64,000 nt of DNA from Petunia secreta (lineage: Eukaryota > Streptophyta > Magnoliopsida > Solanales > Solanaceae). Location: positions 39,322,001 through 39,386,000 of the forward strand of contig JARKIP010000035.1 in assembly GCA_029990175.1 (NCBI GenBank), read 5' to 3'. This document shows positions 45,270 to 55,726 of the stretch, in pieces. The first letter of the stretch is position 1; each line of letters begins with the position of its first letter. Position numbers and translations under genes: made by a program. The notes under the pieces are model-generated. The model saw only the letters and a list, made by a program, of their open reading frames with translations, had not been told where the DNA came from and did no database searches.

Positions 45270-46869
45270 ATGTCGGATGTTGATTGTGGAGATTATGGCT
45301 CGTGTGGGGACTATAGTAGTGGTGTTGCCACTAGTGGAGGGATAAGGAAGACCCAAGTTGTCGGTGTTGACACTCATGGGCGTTCAAGTTCTCACTTGGA
45401 TGCCACGCTACAACGCTTGGGTAGAAGAAGGTTTGATGTTGAGGTAAATGGTAATGGAGGGTACTTGCTCAAAATTGATGAGACCGATGCCAATTGTATT
45501 AGCACTTCTTTGGTTGATGAATTGAGGATACCATGCCGTAAGCTAGAGGATCCTTATGAGTATGAGGGAGTGTGGGTTTCCAAGGAAGCTCGGGTACTTC
45601 TATCTCATAGGAATAATAGATGTTATGTGTGGTTTGATGTGTATCCAATGCAACATGTTGATATTTGGCTAGGTGAGCCATGGTTTCAAGACAAGAGGGT
45701 GCAATATAGTGTGGTGAAGGATGCGTATCTTGTGGGCGTAGGGCAAAGGGTCTATGACTTTGTGCCTTACCGGGCGAGGAGCCAAGTGCCTACTAGTAGA
45801 CCTTCTTTGGCCGCGCAAAGGAGCAAGGACCAAGAACTTCATTCCATGGTTGACAATGTGCAAACAAGAAGTCCCACAAACACAAGCAATGGTGGGACAT
45901 GTGCTAGAAAAGGGTTGATAGACATCAACAAGGTGAATCCAAAACCACAAGTTTCAATTCCAAGTGGTTCACCAACGAAGAAGAAGGAGACGTCAAGTGA
46001 TGAGTCTCCTAGTCCTAGATTTCGGGTTGACGTTAAAAGTCCACCTACTCCGGCTATGGGTATTCTTGGGCCTCGTCCCAATTCGCCCGAATTTGAGAGA
46101 CAAAAGATAGAGAGGAGTAAGGGAGTGACCGGTGACATTCCTCGAGTGGAAAAAGGAGAGGATGTGATGAGTGATGTGAGTGGGATGTCACCACCCGAAT
46201 CTACACCCGACCTTGAAAAGAAAATGAGGGAAAAGAAAGAGGGAAAAAAAATTGAGAGTGAGGACACCCCTTATTCTAATCTTAACCCTTTATCTTTTTC
46301 TTCTACTTGTTTGAGTACTTGTGTAGGTATTCTTGGAGGCAAACCGATGGAGCCTCAACCATGTTCTGAGATGGAAAGACAAGGTGAAGGAGAAGCCAAA
46401 TGTGAGCTACGAGGTGAAGGAACTACCCATGATGCTTCAAGTACATTGAGTGAGCCCGAGTGCGACTCAAAGGTATGTGATAGTTCTTCTTTCCTTAAGC
46501 ATGAAACTTCCTTGTCTTGTGATCTTGTTAGTGAGAACTCTAGGCTAGTTGATGATTTGCATGACTATAATGTTTTTGCAACTAGCGTAGAGCCTTTGGG
46601 TCAACTTGTGTGTGCAAATGAACCACTAGTTGAGAGGGCTGAAAAGCCACATCATGATGTGAGCTCGGTTTTCATTGAACCTCTCTTTAGTGAAAATATT
46701 AAAGTTGACCTTGCTTGTGACCCTTGTTATGACACCCCGCCCATGTTTGATAAAGGAGAAGATGAATTACATGATTACCCTATTCTTCCCTTTGATTGCT
46801 TATTTGCTAGCGATGGTATCTTGTGTCGTAGTGAGGAAGGTTGTAACCTTGAGGAGTCTCTTGAGAATG
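45270..46869 (+). pseudogene. Element E ORF, first part: protease-like domain plus X (unknown)
   Basis: Open from at least 45249; I prefer the Met at 45270 because its context (caacaATGtc) aligns with the gag starts of K and G. The N-terminus is short and Gly-rich. Residues about 60-165 follow the protease pattern of G (late motif IWLGEPW matches LLFGRPW), but the catalytic DSG is replaced by DETD, so it should be inactive. After a Ser/Pro-rich linker, X motifs appear: KPHHDVSS, CDPCYDTPP, FDKGEDEL, DLEES-like NLEESLEN. The frame is cut by element K at 46869 and is in phase with 60843-61444. Confidence 0.75.
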
Positions 46870-47556
46870 TGATAAGACCCAAACCCCCACAAGACCCTTC
46901 ACTCGGAGCCAAGCTAAGGACATCCAAGGAGTACACCTATACTTGATGAGGAAGGTCCTAGAAGAAGGAAGCGATTGGAAGCCGTTTCGAGTGCTTAAAG
47001 TGCAAGGGGAGCAGCCCAGTCATCCAGGCGCTCTGCCTGAAGAACCAGGCGCTCCGCCTGAGGAAGCCTAGGCCTGGGCGCCCCGCCTAGGCCACCCCAC
47101 TGTTCCAAAACTTGGGCGCTCCGCCCAAATCGCTGAAGCACGTGATTCCTAGCTATGTTAAGACTATTTTGACCCTACGTGGTCCTTTATTCCTAAGCCT
47201 AAGTGTGGGCATTTTAGACCTTTCATATGGTGTCTAAAAACACCTATAAATAGCTAGATAGCTTGTTATCTTCATTAGCTTACCTTTGATGATTAAAATA
47301 CACTTTGTGTTGAGAGTTCTTATTGAATGAAACCTTGAATGGGACTTGTTCTTCCTCTAGCGGATCTAGATGAATTCCAATCCCCCCGACCATTCTACTT
47401 GCGTGCTCACGTTAGCTCGAGGGTAGTTGCCTAGCGCAGGTTTTCTTGACCTTCTCTCGGGGTGTAACGGAACGGGTTCTCCGTTGCTACTTGAGATTTG
47501 TGATTGAGATACGTCTCGTTCTTATCCTTTTTACTTTCCGCGTTTGATTCTTATCA
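46870..47556 (+). repeat. Element K 5' LTR
   Basis: 687 bp. Palindromes here read CAGGCGCTCCGCCTG, the reverse complement of the type in B, E and G (47029-47130). TATAAATAG at 47244-47252. It is about 40 bp shorter than the 3' LTR through loss of palindrome copies. Confidence 0.9.
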
Positions 47557-47559
47557 TTT

Positions 47560-47571
47560 TGGTATCAGAGC
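47560..47571 (+). promoter_or_regulatory. Primer-binding site of element K
   Basis: TGGTATCAGAGC, perfect tRNA-Met site, three bases after the LTR. Confidence 0.9.
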
Positions 47572-48764
47572 TTGGTTCGGGTATCGTTTCTACGAACCCC
47601 GACCCTTGATTCTTCATGATTAGGTTAGTTTGTTTAGATTTCTTGTTGTTGAAGTTATTGCAAAAAGAAAATTACAAAAAAATTGAAAAATTCAAAAATT
47701 CAAAAATTGGTGTAATTTTTTTGGTGTTTGTGATTCTTGAAGTGGGTGTTATAGATTCTTAATCCTTGTTGAAAACTTGACGATTGGGTACCAAATTTGT
47801 GGGGATTGGATTGAATTGAAAATTGAAAACCCCAATTGTTGATAAACCCTACCAAACCCTTGTTCTTGATGAATTTGAATGATTTTGGGTTGTGTGTTTG
47901 TGGGGTTTTAGAATTGATTGTTGGGAATTGATCTCTATTGAATACCGAACAAATTGCAACAAGAATCGTGTGATTCGGAGTTCGGTAACATAGTTTTTGA
48001 AGAATCAAAATCCACCCTTGAACCTTGAAACCCATGTTGAAACCCCAAACTTGAAAACTTTGAATCTTGATTGAACATTATTTGTTGGTTGTTTGGGTGT
48101 GAAATTGATTGGGGATTGTAGGTTGTATCAAGGAACAACTTTGGGTACCTTGGATTTGGCCAAAACACCTTGGAATCGGCCTAGAAATTGGATTGAAAAC
48201 GAAGAACACGGAGTAGAAAACCCAGGTGTTCTTCGTCCAGGCGCTCCGCCTGAACTGTTCTTGCCCCAGGCGCTCCGCCTAACATCTGGGCGCCCCGCCT
48301 GCCCAACCCCACTGCACCAATTTGCAGGCGCTCCGCCTGAACCTCTGAAGGGTTGATTTGGGTAGTTTCTTCTAGGTTTGCTTGTTCTTTGTTGTCTAAC
48401 CTCTTATTAGTGCCTATCTAAGTAATCTTTCTACTTAATTAGCATTAATCTTTCATTCCTTTTAGGTTGATTCGTGCATTAGTTGGAGAGTAGAATTCCA
48501 AGAAGATTCCTAGACTCTTTTTGATTCAAGTCCTCACTTCAAAGTGCCTAGTTTTCATTGAGTCCTATTAACTCCACTGACCCCGGAGTATGCTTGACTC
48601 GTGAATAGTTTGGTTGAGTTGAGGAATTGCTACTCATCTACGTGAAGCTTTGGAACTACAAGTCGAGTGAAATATCCACCACCACTAAACGAGAGAACCG
48701 AGTGATCTCAAGTGAGGGAGTGTGTGAGGTTGTTTTGCTAACGTTTGTTACTTGTGTAGGTACA
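47572..48764 (+). other. Element K 5' leader
   Basis: Untranslated, 1.2 kb. Palindromes at 48236-48342. Donor-like tctaagtaatctttc near 48420; CTAAC at 48738-48742 and CTTGTGTAG ending at 48759 before GTACAATG. Confidence 0.6.
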
Positions 48765-50233
48765 ATGTCTACCGAAGGAGAAGATTTTGCTAAGAGTGCC
48801 CTTGCTATTATCCTTGCCAAATTGGATAGTATGAACTTGAGGATTGAAAGCCTTGAGAGGGTGAACTCTAGTGCTCTAGTTGAGCAAGGGACTTCTAATG
48901 TTCAATCGGAGAAAGGGACCCCGAGTGTCCAAGTCGAGAAAGGGACCCCGAGTGTCCAAGTTGAAGTCTCAAGTACTCCTAACTTTACCCCGGAGCAAGT
49001 TAGCCATGTCATTGAATTGCTCAATCAACAACGGGTAAAGGATGATCGAGAGAGACTTGATCAAGTGTTGGGCAATCCCCAACGAACGGGCATTCCCCGT
49101 ATCTTGGATAACCCCCCAAGAGACATTCCACTACCAAGACCCATCCGAAATGTGCAACCTCTTGAGCAAGCCGATGAAGCTCAAGAAGGGGAGGAAGCCG
49201 ATTATGGATATGATATGTATGGGTATGATGATCACTTCCAACCAATTGGGTATGATGATCACTTCCAACCAAGGAGAGGTATGAATTGGGGTCGAAATGT
49301 GGATAGAGGTAGGGGCCGAGGTCGAGGGCCACCTATGGGGTATGTTGGAGGGAATGCTAGAAGGGAGTATGGTGTGAATGAAGATCACTATAGGGGCCAA
49401 CCGGAGCCTTTTCGTGGGGGTCGTGACAACACCAACCTCAATAGTGTGAAGCTTAATCTCCCAACCTTTAAGGGGAATTGTGATCCGGCGGCTTACATTG
49501 AATGGGTGCTACAGATGGAGAGATTGTTTGACACAAATGAGATGACCGATGAGAAGAAAGGTACTTATGCTATTTCATTCTTTGAATCCTACGCATCTAC
49601 TTGGTGGGAATCCGTCAAGAGATCAAGAAGGAGAGCGGGAGTTCCCGTGAATGTGGGTTGGAATGACTTGAAGGGTATCATGAGTATCAAGTATATCACT
49701 CCTAGATATCGGCAAGAGCAACTCAAGAAACTTTATGAGTTGAAGCAAGGTGTCAAGACGGTGCATGAATATTATGATGAGTTTGAAAGAACTCGAATGC
49801 CCTTGGATATGGACACCGAAGATGAAGAGCAAGCCGTGATCCGTTTCATGAATGGTTTGAGCTATGGCATAGCTTCACAATTGAGATTGCATGCTTATCT
49901 TTCACTTCAAGAAGTCCTTGATGCCGCTATTCAAGCCGAGCAATGGCTAGATAAAGAGAAGTCCAACCGTTACAAGAGCAACACTTCTACATCCATGAAC
50001 AAACCAAAGGGTTGGAAAAATCCTACTCCCAATGCAAGATTCACAAATGCAAGTGGCCCTAGTGGAGCAAGTACTAGCAAAGATGTGAAGAATCCGTTTG
50101 AGAAGTACACACCCAATGTGGGAGGTAATTCTAAAACCCAATTGAATACTCCTACTTCTTCTTCCATTCAATGTCACAAATGCAAGGGGTATGGACACTT
50201 TGCTAAGGAGTGTCCTACGAAGAGGACCATGGT
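48765..50233 (+). CDS. Element K gag, interrupted by element G
   Basis: Open from the ATG at 48765 (MSTEGEDFAKS) to the insertion. N-terminal helix (LDSMNLRIESLER), a 30-nt tandem repeat encoding VEKGTPSVQ twice, GNPQ/GIPR repeats, RG-rich stretch (RGRGRGRGPP), Retrotrans_gag capsid-type domain (LPTFKGNCDPAAYIEW, ASTWWESVK, YRQEQLKKLYELKQGV) and CCHC knuckle CHKCKGYGHFAKEC. No stop before 50233. It resumes at 56614 in phase. This is the best preserved gag in the window and would form the particle coat. Confidence 0.88.
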
Positions 50234-51959
50234 TGATGCAGATGATGCAGCCCAAATCGAGCTAAGATGTCAATCAACGAGTGCCAAGCTTGAAGGATGC
50301 AAAGGATGCAAGTGATGGATGCAAAGGATGCAAGTGATGGGCTCCGGAACGACTTTGAAGATCATGCATTGGAGCCCCATGGAAGGAGGACCGCTTAGAC
50401 CCAAAGGAGAGGCTCAAGAGACACAAAGTGAGGCGCCTCAAGAGGCTTCAGGAAGGGGCGGACCGCCTCCCAAAGTGGGCGGACCGCCTGATTTGTAGCC
50501 ACTCTCTGGATCTCTCACTGGGCGGACCGCCTAGTGCAATGGGCGGACCGCCCACTCCCCTGTGCTGCTCCTCCACGCCATACAGAGGCGGACCGCCTCC
50601 CCTAGTAGGCGGGGCGCCTAGTTCCCTGAGCCGTCATCCGAGATTCCCACTATTTTGGGGTGTAATTCCAAGTATAGCCCTAGTTTACTTCTATTGTTTT
50701 GAACCACTTTAAGGGCATTTTAGACATTTCATTATGCATTGTAGAAGACTATAAATGTCTTCCTTAGGCTTTCATTTCATTCACACAATCTTGAATATTG
50801 AAGAAACTTGAGCAATGCTGATGAGAATCAAACGCGGAAAAAGTAAAAGATAAGAACGAGACGTAACTCGATCTCTAATCCCAAGTAGCAACGGAGAACT
50901 TGTTCCGTTACACCCCGAGAGAAGGACAAGAACACCTACGCTATGCAACTACCCTCGAGCTAACGCGAGCACGCAAGTAGAATGGTCGGAGAGGAAAAGT
51001 ATTCATCTAGATCCGCTAGAAGAACTACAAGTCCAAGATCAAAAGGTTTCATTCAATAACCAAGAGCCATGCTCATGTTCAATGTTTAACATCCATCAAA
51101 TATCAAAAAACTAAGTGTAAATAGGCTAGACTTGGCTATTTATAGTGTTTACCAAGCTTGCACAAAGACTTAAATACCCTTACTAATAAGGTTCATCTAA
51201 TAAGCCACGTAGGGCAAAATAGTAAAAGAAACATAAGTTCAGCAGCTAGGAGGGGCGCCTGGGGCTGGGAGGGGCGCCTGGAACATGCTGAAGCTAGGCT
51301 GGGCGCCTGGAGCTAGGCGGGGCGCCTGGCTTGGCCTTCAGCTAGGCTGGGCGCCTGGAGCTAGGCGGGGCGCCTGGCTTGGCCTTCAGCTAGGCGGGGC
51401 GCCTGGCCAGGTGGGGAGCCTGGTGCTTTTCTGGGCCTTAGGCAGTGAGCTCCCTAGGCGGGGCGCCTGGGGTAGGCGGGGCGCCTAGCTCTGCTGGGCT
51501 CTCTTCTTCCTTAGGCGTGGGGCCTAGTTTGAGCACCCGGAATGGCTTCCAATCGCTTCCTTCTTCAAGGCCCTTCCTCACCAAGTGTATGTGTACTCCT
51601 TGGATCTCCTTAGCTTGACTACGTGTGAATGGTCTTGTGGGGGTTTGGGTCTCATCAAATGCTCTCATTTGAACCCTTGTTGGGAACTTGAATTCAATTG
51701 GTGGAATCCAATTTGAACTTCATCCATCTTTGATCATTCTATTTGCAAGAGCCGGGTGCCTCTTGAGGATAGTTGCATAGTATAGGTGATCCTTGACTTC
51801 ACCCGGGGTGTATCGAGACGAGTTCCTCGGTGCTACTTAGGTAAACGTTCAAGCCTCGTCTTGCTCTTTATCTCGATATCTTCATCGATATCGCCTATCT
51901 TGTTTTAGCTTCCGCATTTTCATATCGTTTTTAGCTTCCGCTCGTTTTAGATTGCATCA
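50234..51959 (+). repeat. Element G 5' LTR with a solo LTR inside
   Basis: Palindromes at 50457-50625, TATAAATG at 50750-50757, interruption 50819-51662, end GATTGCATCA at 51959. Confidence 0.9.
50819..51657 (-). repeat. Solo LTR of the K family, inverted
   Basis: 839 bp, TGATGAGAATC to GGGTCTCATCA, the reverse complement of a K-type LTR, with duplication AATGC at 50814-50818 and 51658-51662. The uninterrupted site is seen in G's 3' LTR (gagcaatgctctc). It holds many palindromes (51245-51530) and a minus-strand frame encoding RPFTRSQAKEIQGVHIHL (51668-51438). Confidence 0.92.
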
Positions 51960-51961
51960 GT

Positions 51962-51973
51962 TGGTATCAGAGC
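51962..51973 (+). promoter_or_regulatory. Primer-binding site of element G
   Basis: TGGTATCAGAGC, perfect, two bases (GT) after the LTR. Confidence 0.9.
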
Positions 51974-53129
51974 ACGGCTAGGCTTCGTTCTTACGAATCC
52001 TCGGTCTTGTTCTTATCATTGTTATCATTGTGTTGTTTGTTCTTGAAATTAGAAGAAAAACAAAAAAAAATTCAAAAATTTGAAAACTACAAAAAATTGC
52101 TAGAAATCGTTCGTTGTTACGATTTTGTTGTTGTTTGTTATCGGGGATTGATTGATATCATTTTCCCGTTGATTTGGTACCCTCGAAACACGATTTGAAG
52201 TTGTGAATCGAAAATCTTCAAAATCAAATCTCAAAGTTGAAAATTCACAAAATTTGCTAGAACTTGTTTGTTGATATGGATTCTTGGATGTTTGGTATCG
52301 GGGATTGTTCTATATAGTTAACCCGTCATTTTGATACCCCCATAACATCATTTGGAGTTGCGGAAAGAAAATCGAAGTTTTCAAATCTTGAAAATTTTGA
52401 AAGTTCTTGAAGAACTTGTTCCAAATTCTTGAAACAAACTTGTTTTTGGTTGTTTGTTGGATTAAACCATTGGGGTTTGTTTGTTATAGCATATAACACC
52501 TTTGGGTATCATCAAAAGTGCAAAACAACTCAAAAACCATTGAAAAATTGGGTGCCAAAAGCCAAGAACGCGTTGTTGCACATTGCAGGAAATGCAAGTA
52601 GGCGGACCGCCTACATTTTGAGGCGGACCGCCTCCCTCTGGGCTGCCCTCTGGAACTTGTGGAGGCGGAGCGCCTCAGGTTTGAGGCGGAGCGCCTCTTT
52701 CTGGGAGCTGTCCGGATAGTTGTTTTTCGTAGGTTTTCACTTTTTGTTGGCTTGTATCCCTTCCGGCTAGTACTTTGAGAGTAACACTCCTACTCAATTA
52801 GTACTAGTTCATTGAGCGTTTAGGACCTTCGTGCCTAGAGGAGAGTAGACCTCAAAGAAGACTCGTAGTTTGATTTTGCTTCAAGTGCGCACCTAAATAG
52901 CCTAGCGTTCATCGAGTCCCATCAATTCCACTCTTCCCGAAGAGTATTTGGTTCTTGTGAACTTGGTTGGTTATCGAGGAGGTTGTTCAACTATGAGGAA
53001 GCCATTGAATCAAGTTTGAGTGATAAATCCCCCACCACTAAACGAGTGATCCGAGTGACATTCCAAAAGTGAGGGAGTGAGTGAGGTTTTTACTCTAACT
53101 TCTTTCTTGTCTTTGATTGATATAGGTAC
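51974..53129 (+). other. Element G 5' leader
   Basis: Untranslated. Palindromes at 52599-52700. Donor-like tttgagagtaacactc near 52770; CTAAC at 53095-53099 and GATATAG ending at 53125 before GTACATGG. Confidence 0.6.
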
Positions 53130-55625
53130 ATGGCCGGAGACGTATACGATACCATTAAGGTACCGGTGAGCTCTTTGGTCAACCTCTTGGCCGAGGTGAG
53201 ATCCATAAGCTCGAGGTTTGATCGCCTCAAAGAGGAATGGACCCCGAGTGTCCAAAATGGTACCGAAAGAGGTACTAGTGATCAAGTGTTGGGCAATCCC
53301 CAACCGTTGGGCAATCCCCAACAAGTGGGCATTCCCTACAACTTGGGCATTCCCCAAGGTGAAGGTGAGCAAGGCGATGAGCTTAAAACGACACTTGTGG
53401 TACGGAGGAGTTTGGGTGCCATAAGTATTGCGGAGTCGGAGCATGTGCAAAGAGAGAATCTCTTCCATGCTAGGCGTCGAGTGATGGGGCAAGTGTGCTC
53501 AATGATTATTGATTCGGGAAGTTGTGCTAACATAGTGAGTGAGACCTTGATTTCCCAACTACTATTGCCTACTATAGCCCATCCACATCCCTACCGGTTG
53601 CAATGGTTGAGTGAGTGTGGAGAGTTGAGGGTGGTGAAGCAAGCTTTGGTTGAGTTTGGCATTGGAAATTACCGAGATAAGGTAATGTTCGATGTAGTTC
53701 CTATGCAAGCTTGCCACCTCTTGTTTGGAAGGCCATGGCAATATGATCGGAGCGTAGTGCATGATGGTAGAACCAATTCCTATACGGTCTTGCATGGTTC
53801 TAGAAAATATGTGCTCAAGCCCTTGACGCCGAAGCAAGTAAGTAATGACTATAGGATTATGAGGGAGTTGAGGGAAGCGGCCAAAGCCAAGCCACCCATG
53901 GTACTTGAGCCCGGAACCAACAATCTTATGGTCATGCCCTTGCAAGTGGAGAGTGAAGCATCACCCGGACCTACAATTGGCCTTGAGCGAGAAATGAAAG
54001 AAGTGAGGGGAGAGGAAATTTTGAGAGAGAGTGAGGACACCCTTTGTTCTAACCATGATTTATCTTCTTCTCCTTCTATTTGTTTTGGCTTATGTGTAGG
54101 TACTCTTGGAGGCGAGCTAGAGGAGCCTCAACCGGATGGTAAGAAAGAAAGACAAGAGAATGGAGCTCTACATTGTGAGTTTCATGAAGGAGGACTTGAA
54201 CAAGACACTTCAAGCGAGGTGGGTACTCACGGGAGCTACTCAAAAGTAAGTGTTTCTTCACCTTCTTATGAACATAATCCTTCCTTGTCTTGTGAAGACT
54301 CAATGCTAGTTGGTGCTTGTAATGCATTAGATGAAATTACAACTAGTGTAGAGTCGATTGGTCAACTTGTGTTTGCTTGTGAACCTCTAATAGAGAGGAA
54401 TGAGAAGCCGCATCATGATGTGAGCCCGGAATTCAAAGGACCTCTCTTTAGTGAAAATGTGGTAGTTGACCTTACTTGTGACCCTTGTTATGACACCCCA
54501 CCCGTATTTGACAAAGGGGAAGATGAGTTATGTAACTCTACCCTTATTGAAATAATTGATTTTGGTGGATTTGTGTGTCGTAGTAAGGATGATAGTGACC
54601 TTGAGGAGTCCAAATTGCATGAATTGGACAAGGTTGTCTATGATGACTCCTCAAGTGTGAATGATGAACCTAGCTATGATACTTCACCTTTGCTTGACCA
54701 TGAAATTGAGGTGCATGCTTTTACTAATCCTATGTTTGAGAGCATCCTTATTTGTGGTGTTGAGTTGTATCGATCTAGGGTTGAGAGAGAGTTGGAACCT
54801 CCGTGGTGTGAGGGATTTGATCCCATAGACAACTCTTTGTTTGAAACTTCGAGTGAGGAAGATGGTTCTTCTAGTACCCCTACCCTTGTTGGTTTGGGTT
54901 ATGATGATGAAGAGACCATTACTAATACCTTCCTTGAAAGTTTACCTTGTGAGGAGGGTTGTCTTGAGGATGAGATTAGAGGTGAGGAGGAATCTCTTAG
55001 TGTGAGTATGAGGGCTTTTAAGAAGGGGAGTGGGGTATTTGATGCTAATTGTGTATTGCACTACTTTGTCTATTCCCTCCCATATGTTAACCACACTTTG
55101 AGAATTGAGCATGCCAAAACCATTGCGCCACATTTTGAAAATATTGCCTTGAAGGTTTGGTATGATAATCATGAGCTTAGGGGTCATAGGAACTTTGATT
55201 GCTTGATCATGAATGTTCTATGTCCTAATGATTCCCTTGCTTGTTATGGTTGTGAGTGCTTGACACTATGGAGCCAAGGACTTGTTGTTCCCTTTGGGAA
55301 CATAAGCTTCTTGATTGATATTGATACTTGGCTCTATCACAAGAGCGAATTTTCCACCGTGCATGCACTCACTCTTGTTGGACCTACCTACTCGTGTAGT
55401 GGAAGGTCTTGGTGTACTAATCTTGAACTTAGGGATTGTAGGGATTTTGATAGCTTAATCTTGCATATGCCATACCCTATTGATCTCTTTGTTTGTTCTT
55501 GTGTTTGGTACACTTCCTTGTTGAACCAAGTACTTTCTAGTTCCTTTGGGGACATGAGCTTCTTTATGGATATTGATACTTGGTTGTACCATAAGAGTGT
55601 GTTTTCCCACACTTTTGTGCACTAA
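53130..55625 (+). CDS. Element G ORF: gag N-terminus, aspartic protease and X domain (831 aa)
   Basis: Uninterrupted. Residues 1-50: helical gag-type N-terminus. About 52-78: GNPQ/GIPQ repeats. There is no capsid or zinc knuckle. About 110-240: retropepsin with DSGS near residue 128, LLFGRPW, then LTPKQVSNDY, the protease-RT linker also present in C and K. From about 300 the RT is replaced by X: acidic, with KPHHDVS, CDPCYDTPP (near 451), FDKGEDEL, DLEES, LICGVELYRSR, EPPW, NHTLRIEHAK and WLYHKS (near 734 and again near 818). The repeated C-terminus is an internal duplication of about 84 residues. X matches nothing I know. It is probably cytosolic (no signal peptide or membrane segment), and might be translated with gag as a protease-containing accessory protein. 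Confidence 0.8.
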   Translation: MAGDVYDTIKVPVSSLVNLLAEVRSISSRFDRLKEEWTPSVQNGTERGTSDQVLGNPQPLGNPQQVGIPYNLGIPQGEGEQGDELKTTLVVRRSLGAISIAESEHVQRENLFHARRRVMGQVCSMIIDSGSCANIVSETLISQLLLPTIAHPHPYRLQWLSECGELRVVKQALVEFGIGNYRDKVMFDVVPMQACHLLFGRPWQYDRSVVHDGRTNSYTVLHGSRKYVLKPLTPKQVSNDYRIMRELREAAKAKPPMVLEPGTNNLMVMPLQVESEASPGPTIGLEREMKEVRGEEILRESEDTLCSNHDLSSSPSICFGLCVGTLGGELEEPQPDGKKERQENGALHCEFHEGGLEQDTSSEVGTHGSYSKVSVSSPSYEHNPSLSCEDSMLVGACNALDEITTSVESIGQLVFACEPLIERNEKPHHDVSPEFKGPLFSENVVVDLTCDPCYDTPPVFDKGEDELCNSTLIEIIDFGGFVCRSKDDSDLEESKLHELDKVVYDDSSSVNDEPSYDTSPLLDHEIEVHAFTNPMFESILICGVELYRSRVERELEPPWCEGFDPIDNSLFETSSEEDGSSSTPTLVGLGYDDEETITNTFLESLPCEEGCLEDEIRGEEESLSVSMRAFKKGSGVFDANCVLHYFVYSLPYVNHTLRIEHAKTIAPHFENIALKVWYDNHELRGHRNFDCLIMNVLCPNDSLACYGCECLTLWSQGLVVPFGNISFLIDIDTWLYHKSEFSTVHALTLVGPTYSCSGRSWCTNLELRDCRDFDSLILHMPYPIDLFVCSCVWYTSLLNQVLSSSFGDMSFFMDIDTWLYHKSVFSHTFVH

Positions 55626-55711
55626 CCTACTCTTGTAGTAGGAACCTTTTTTTGCTTTTGCTTGTCTTTGCATGTAGGCGTTGATGGATTGATTTCGAGG
55701 ACGAAATCCTT

Positions 55712-55726
55712 TTAAGAAGGGGAGGA
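55712..55726 (+). other. Element G polypurine tract
   Basis: TTAAGAAGGGGAGGA directly before the 3' LTR, after a remnant of the pol tail (gatttcgaggacgaaatcc). Confidence 0.8.
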
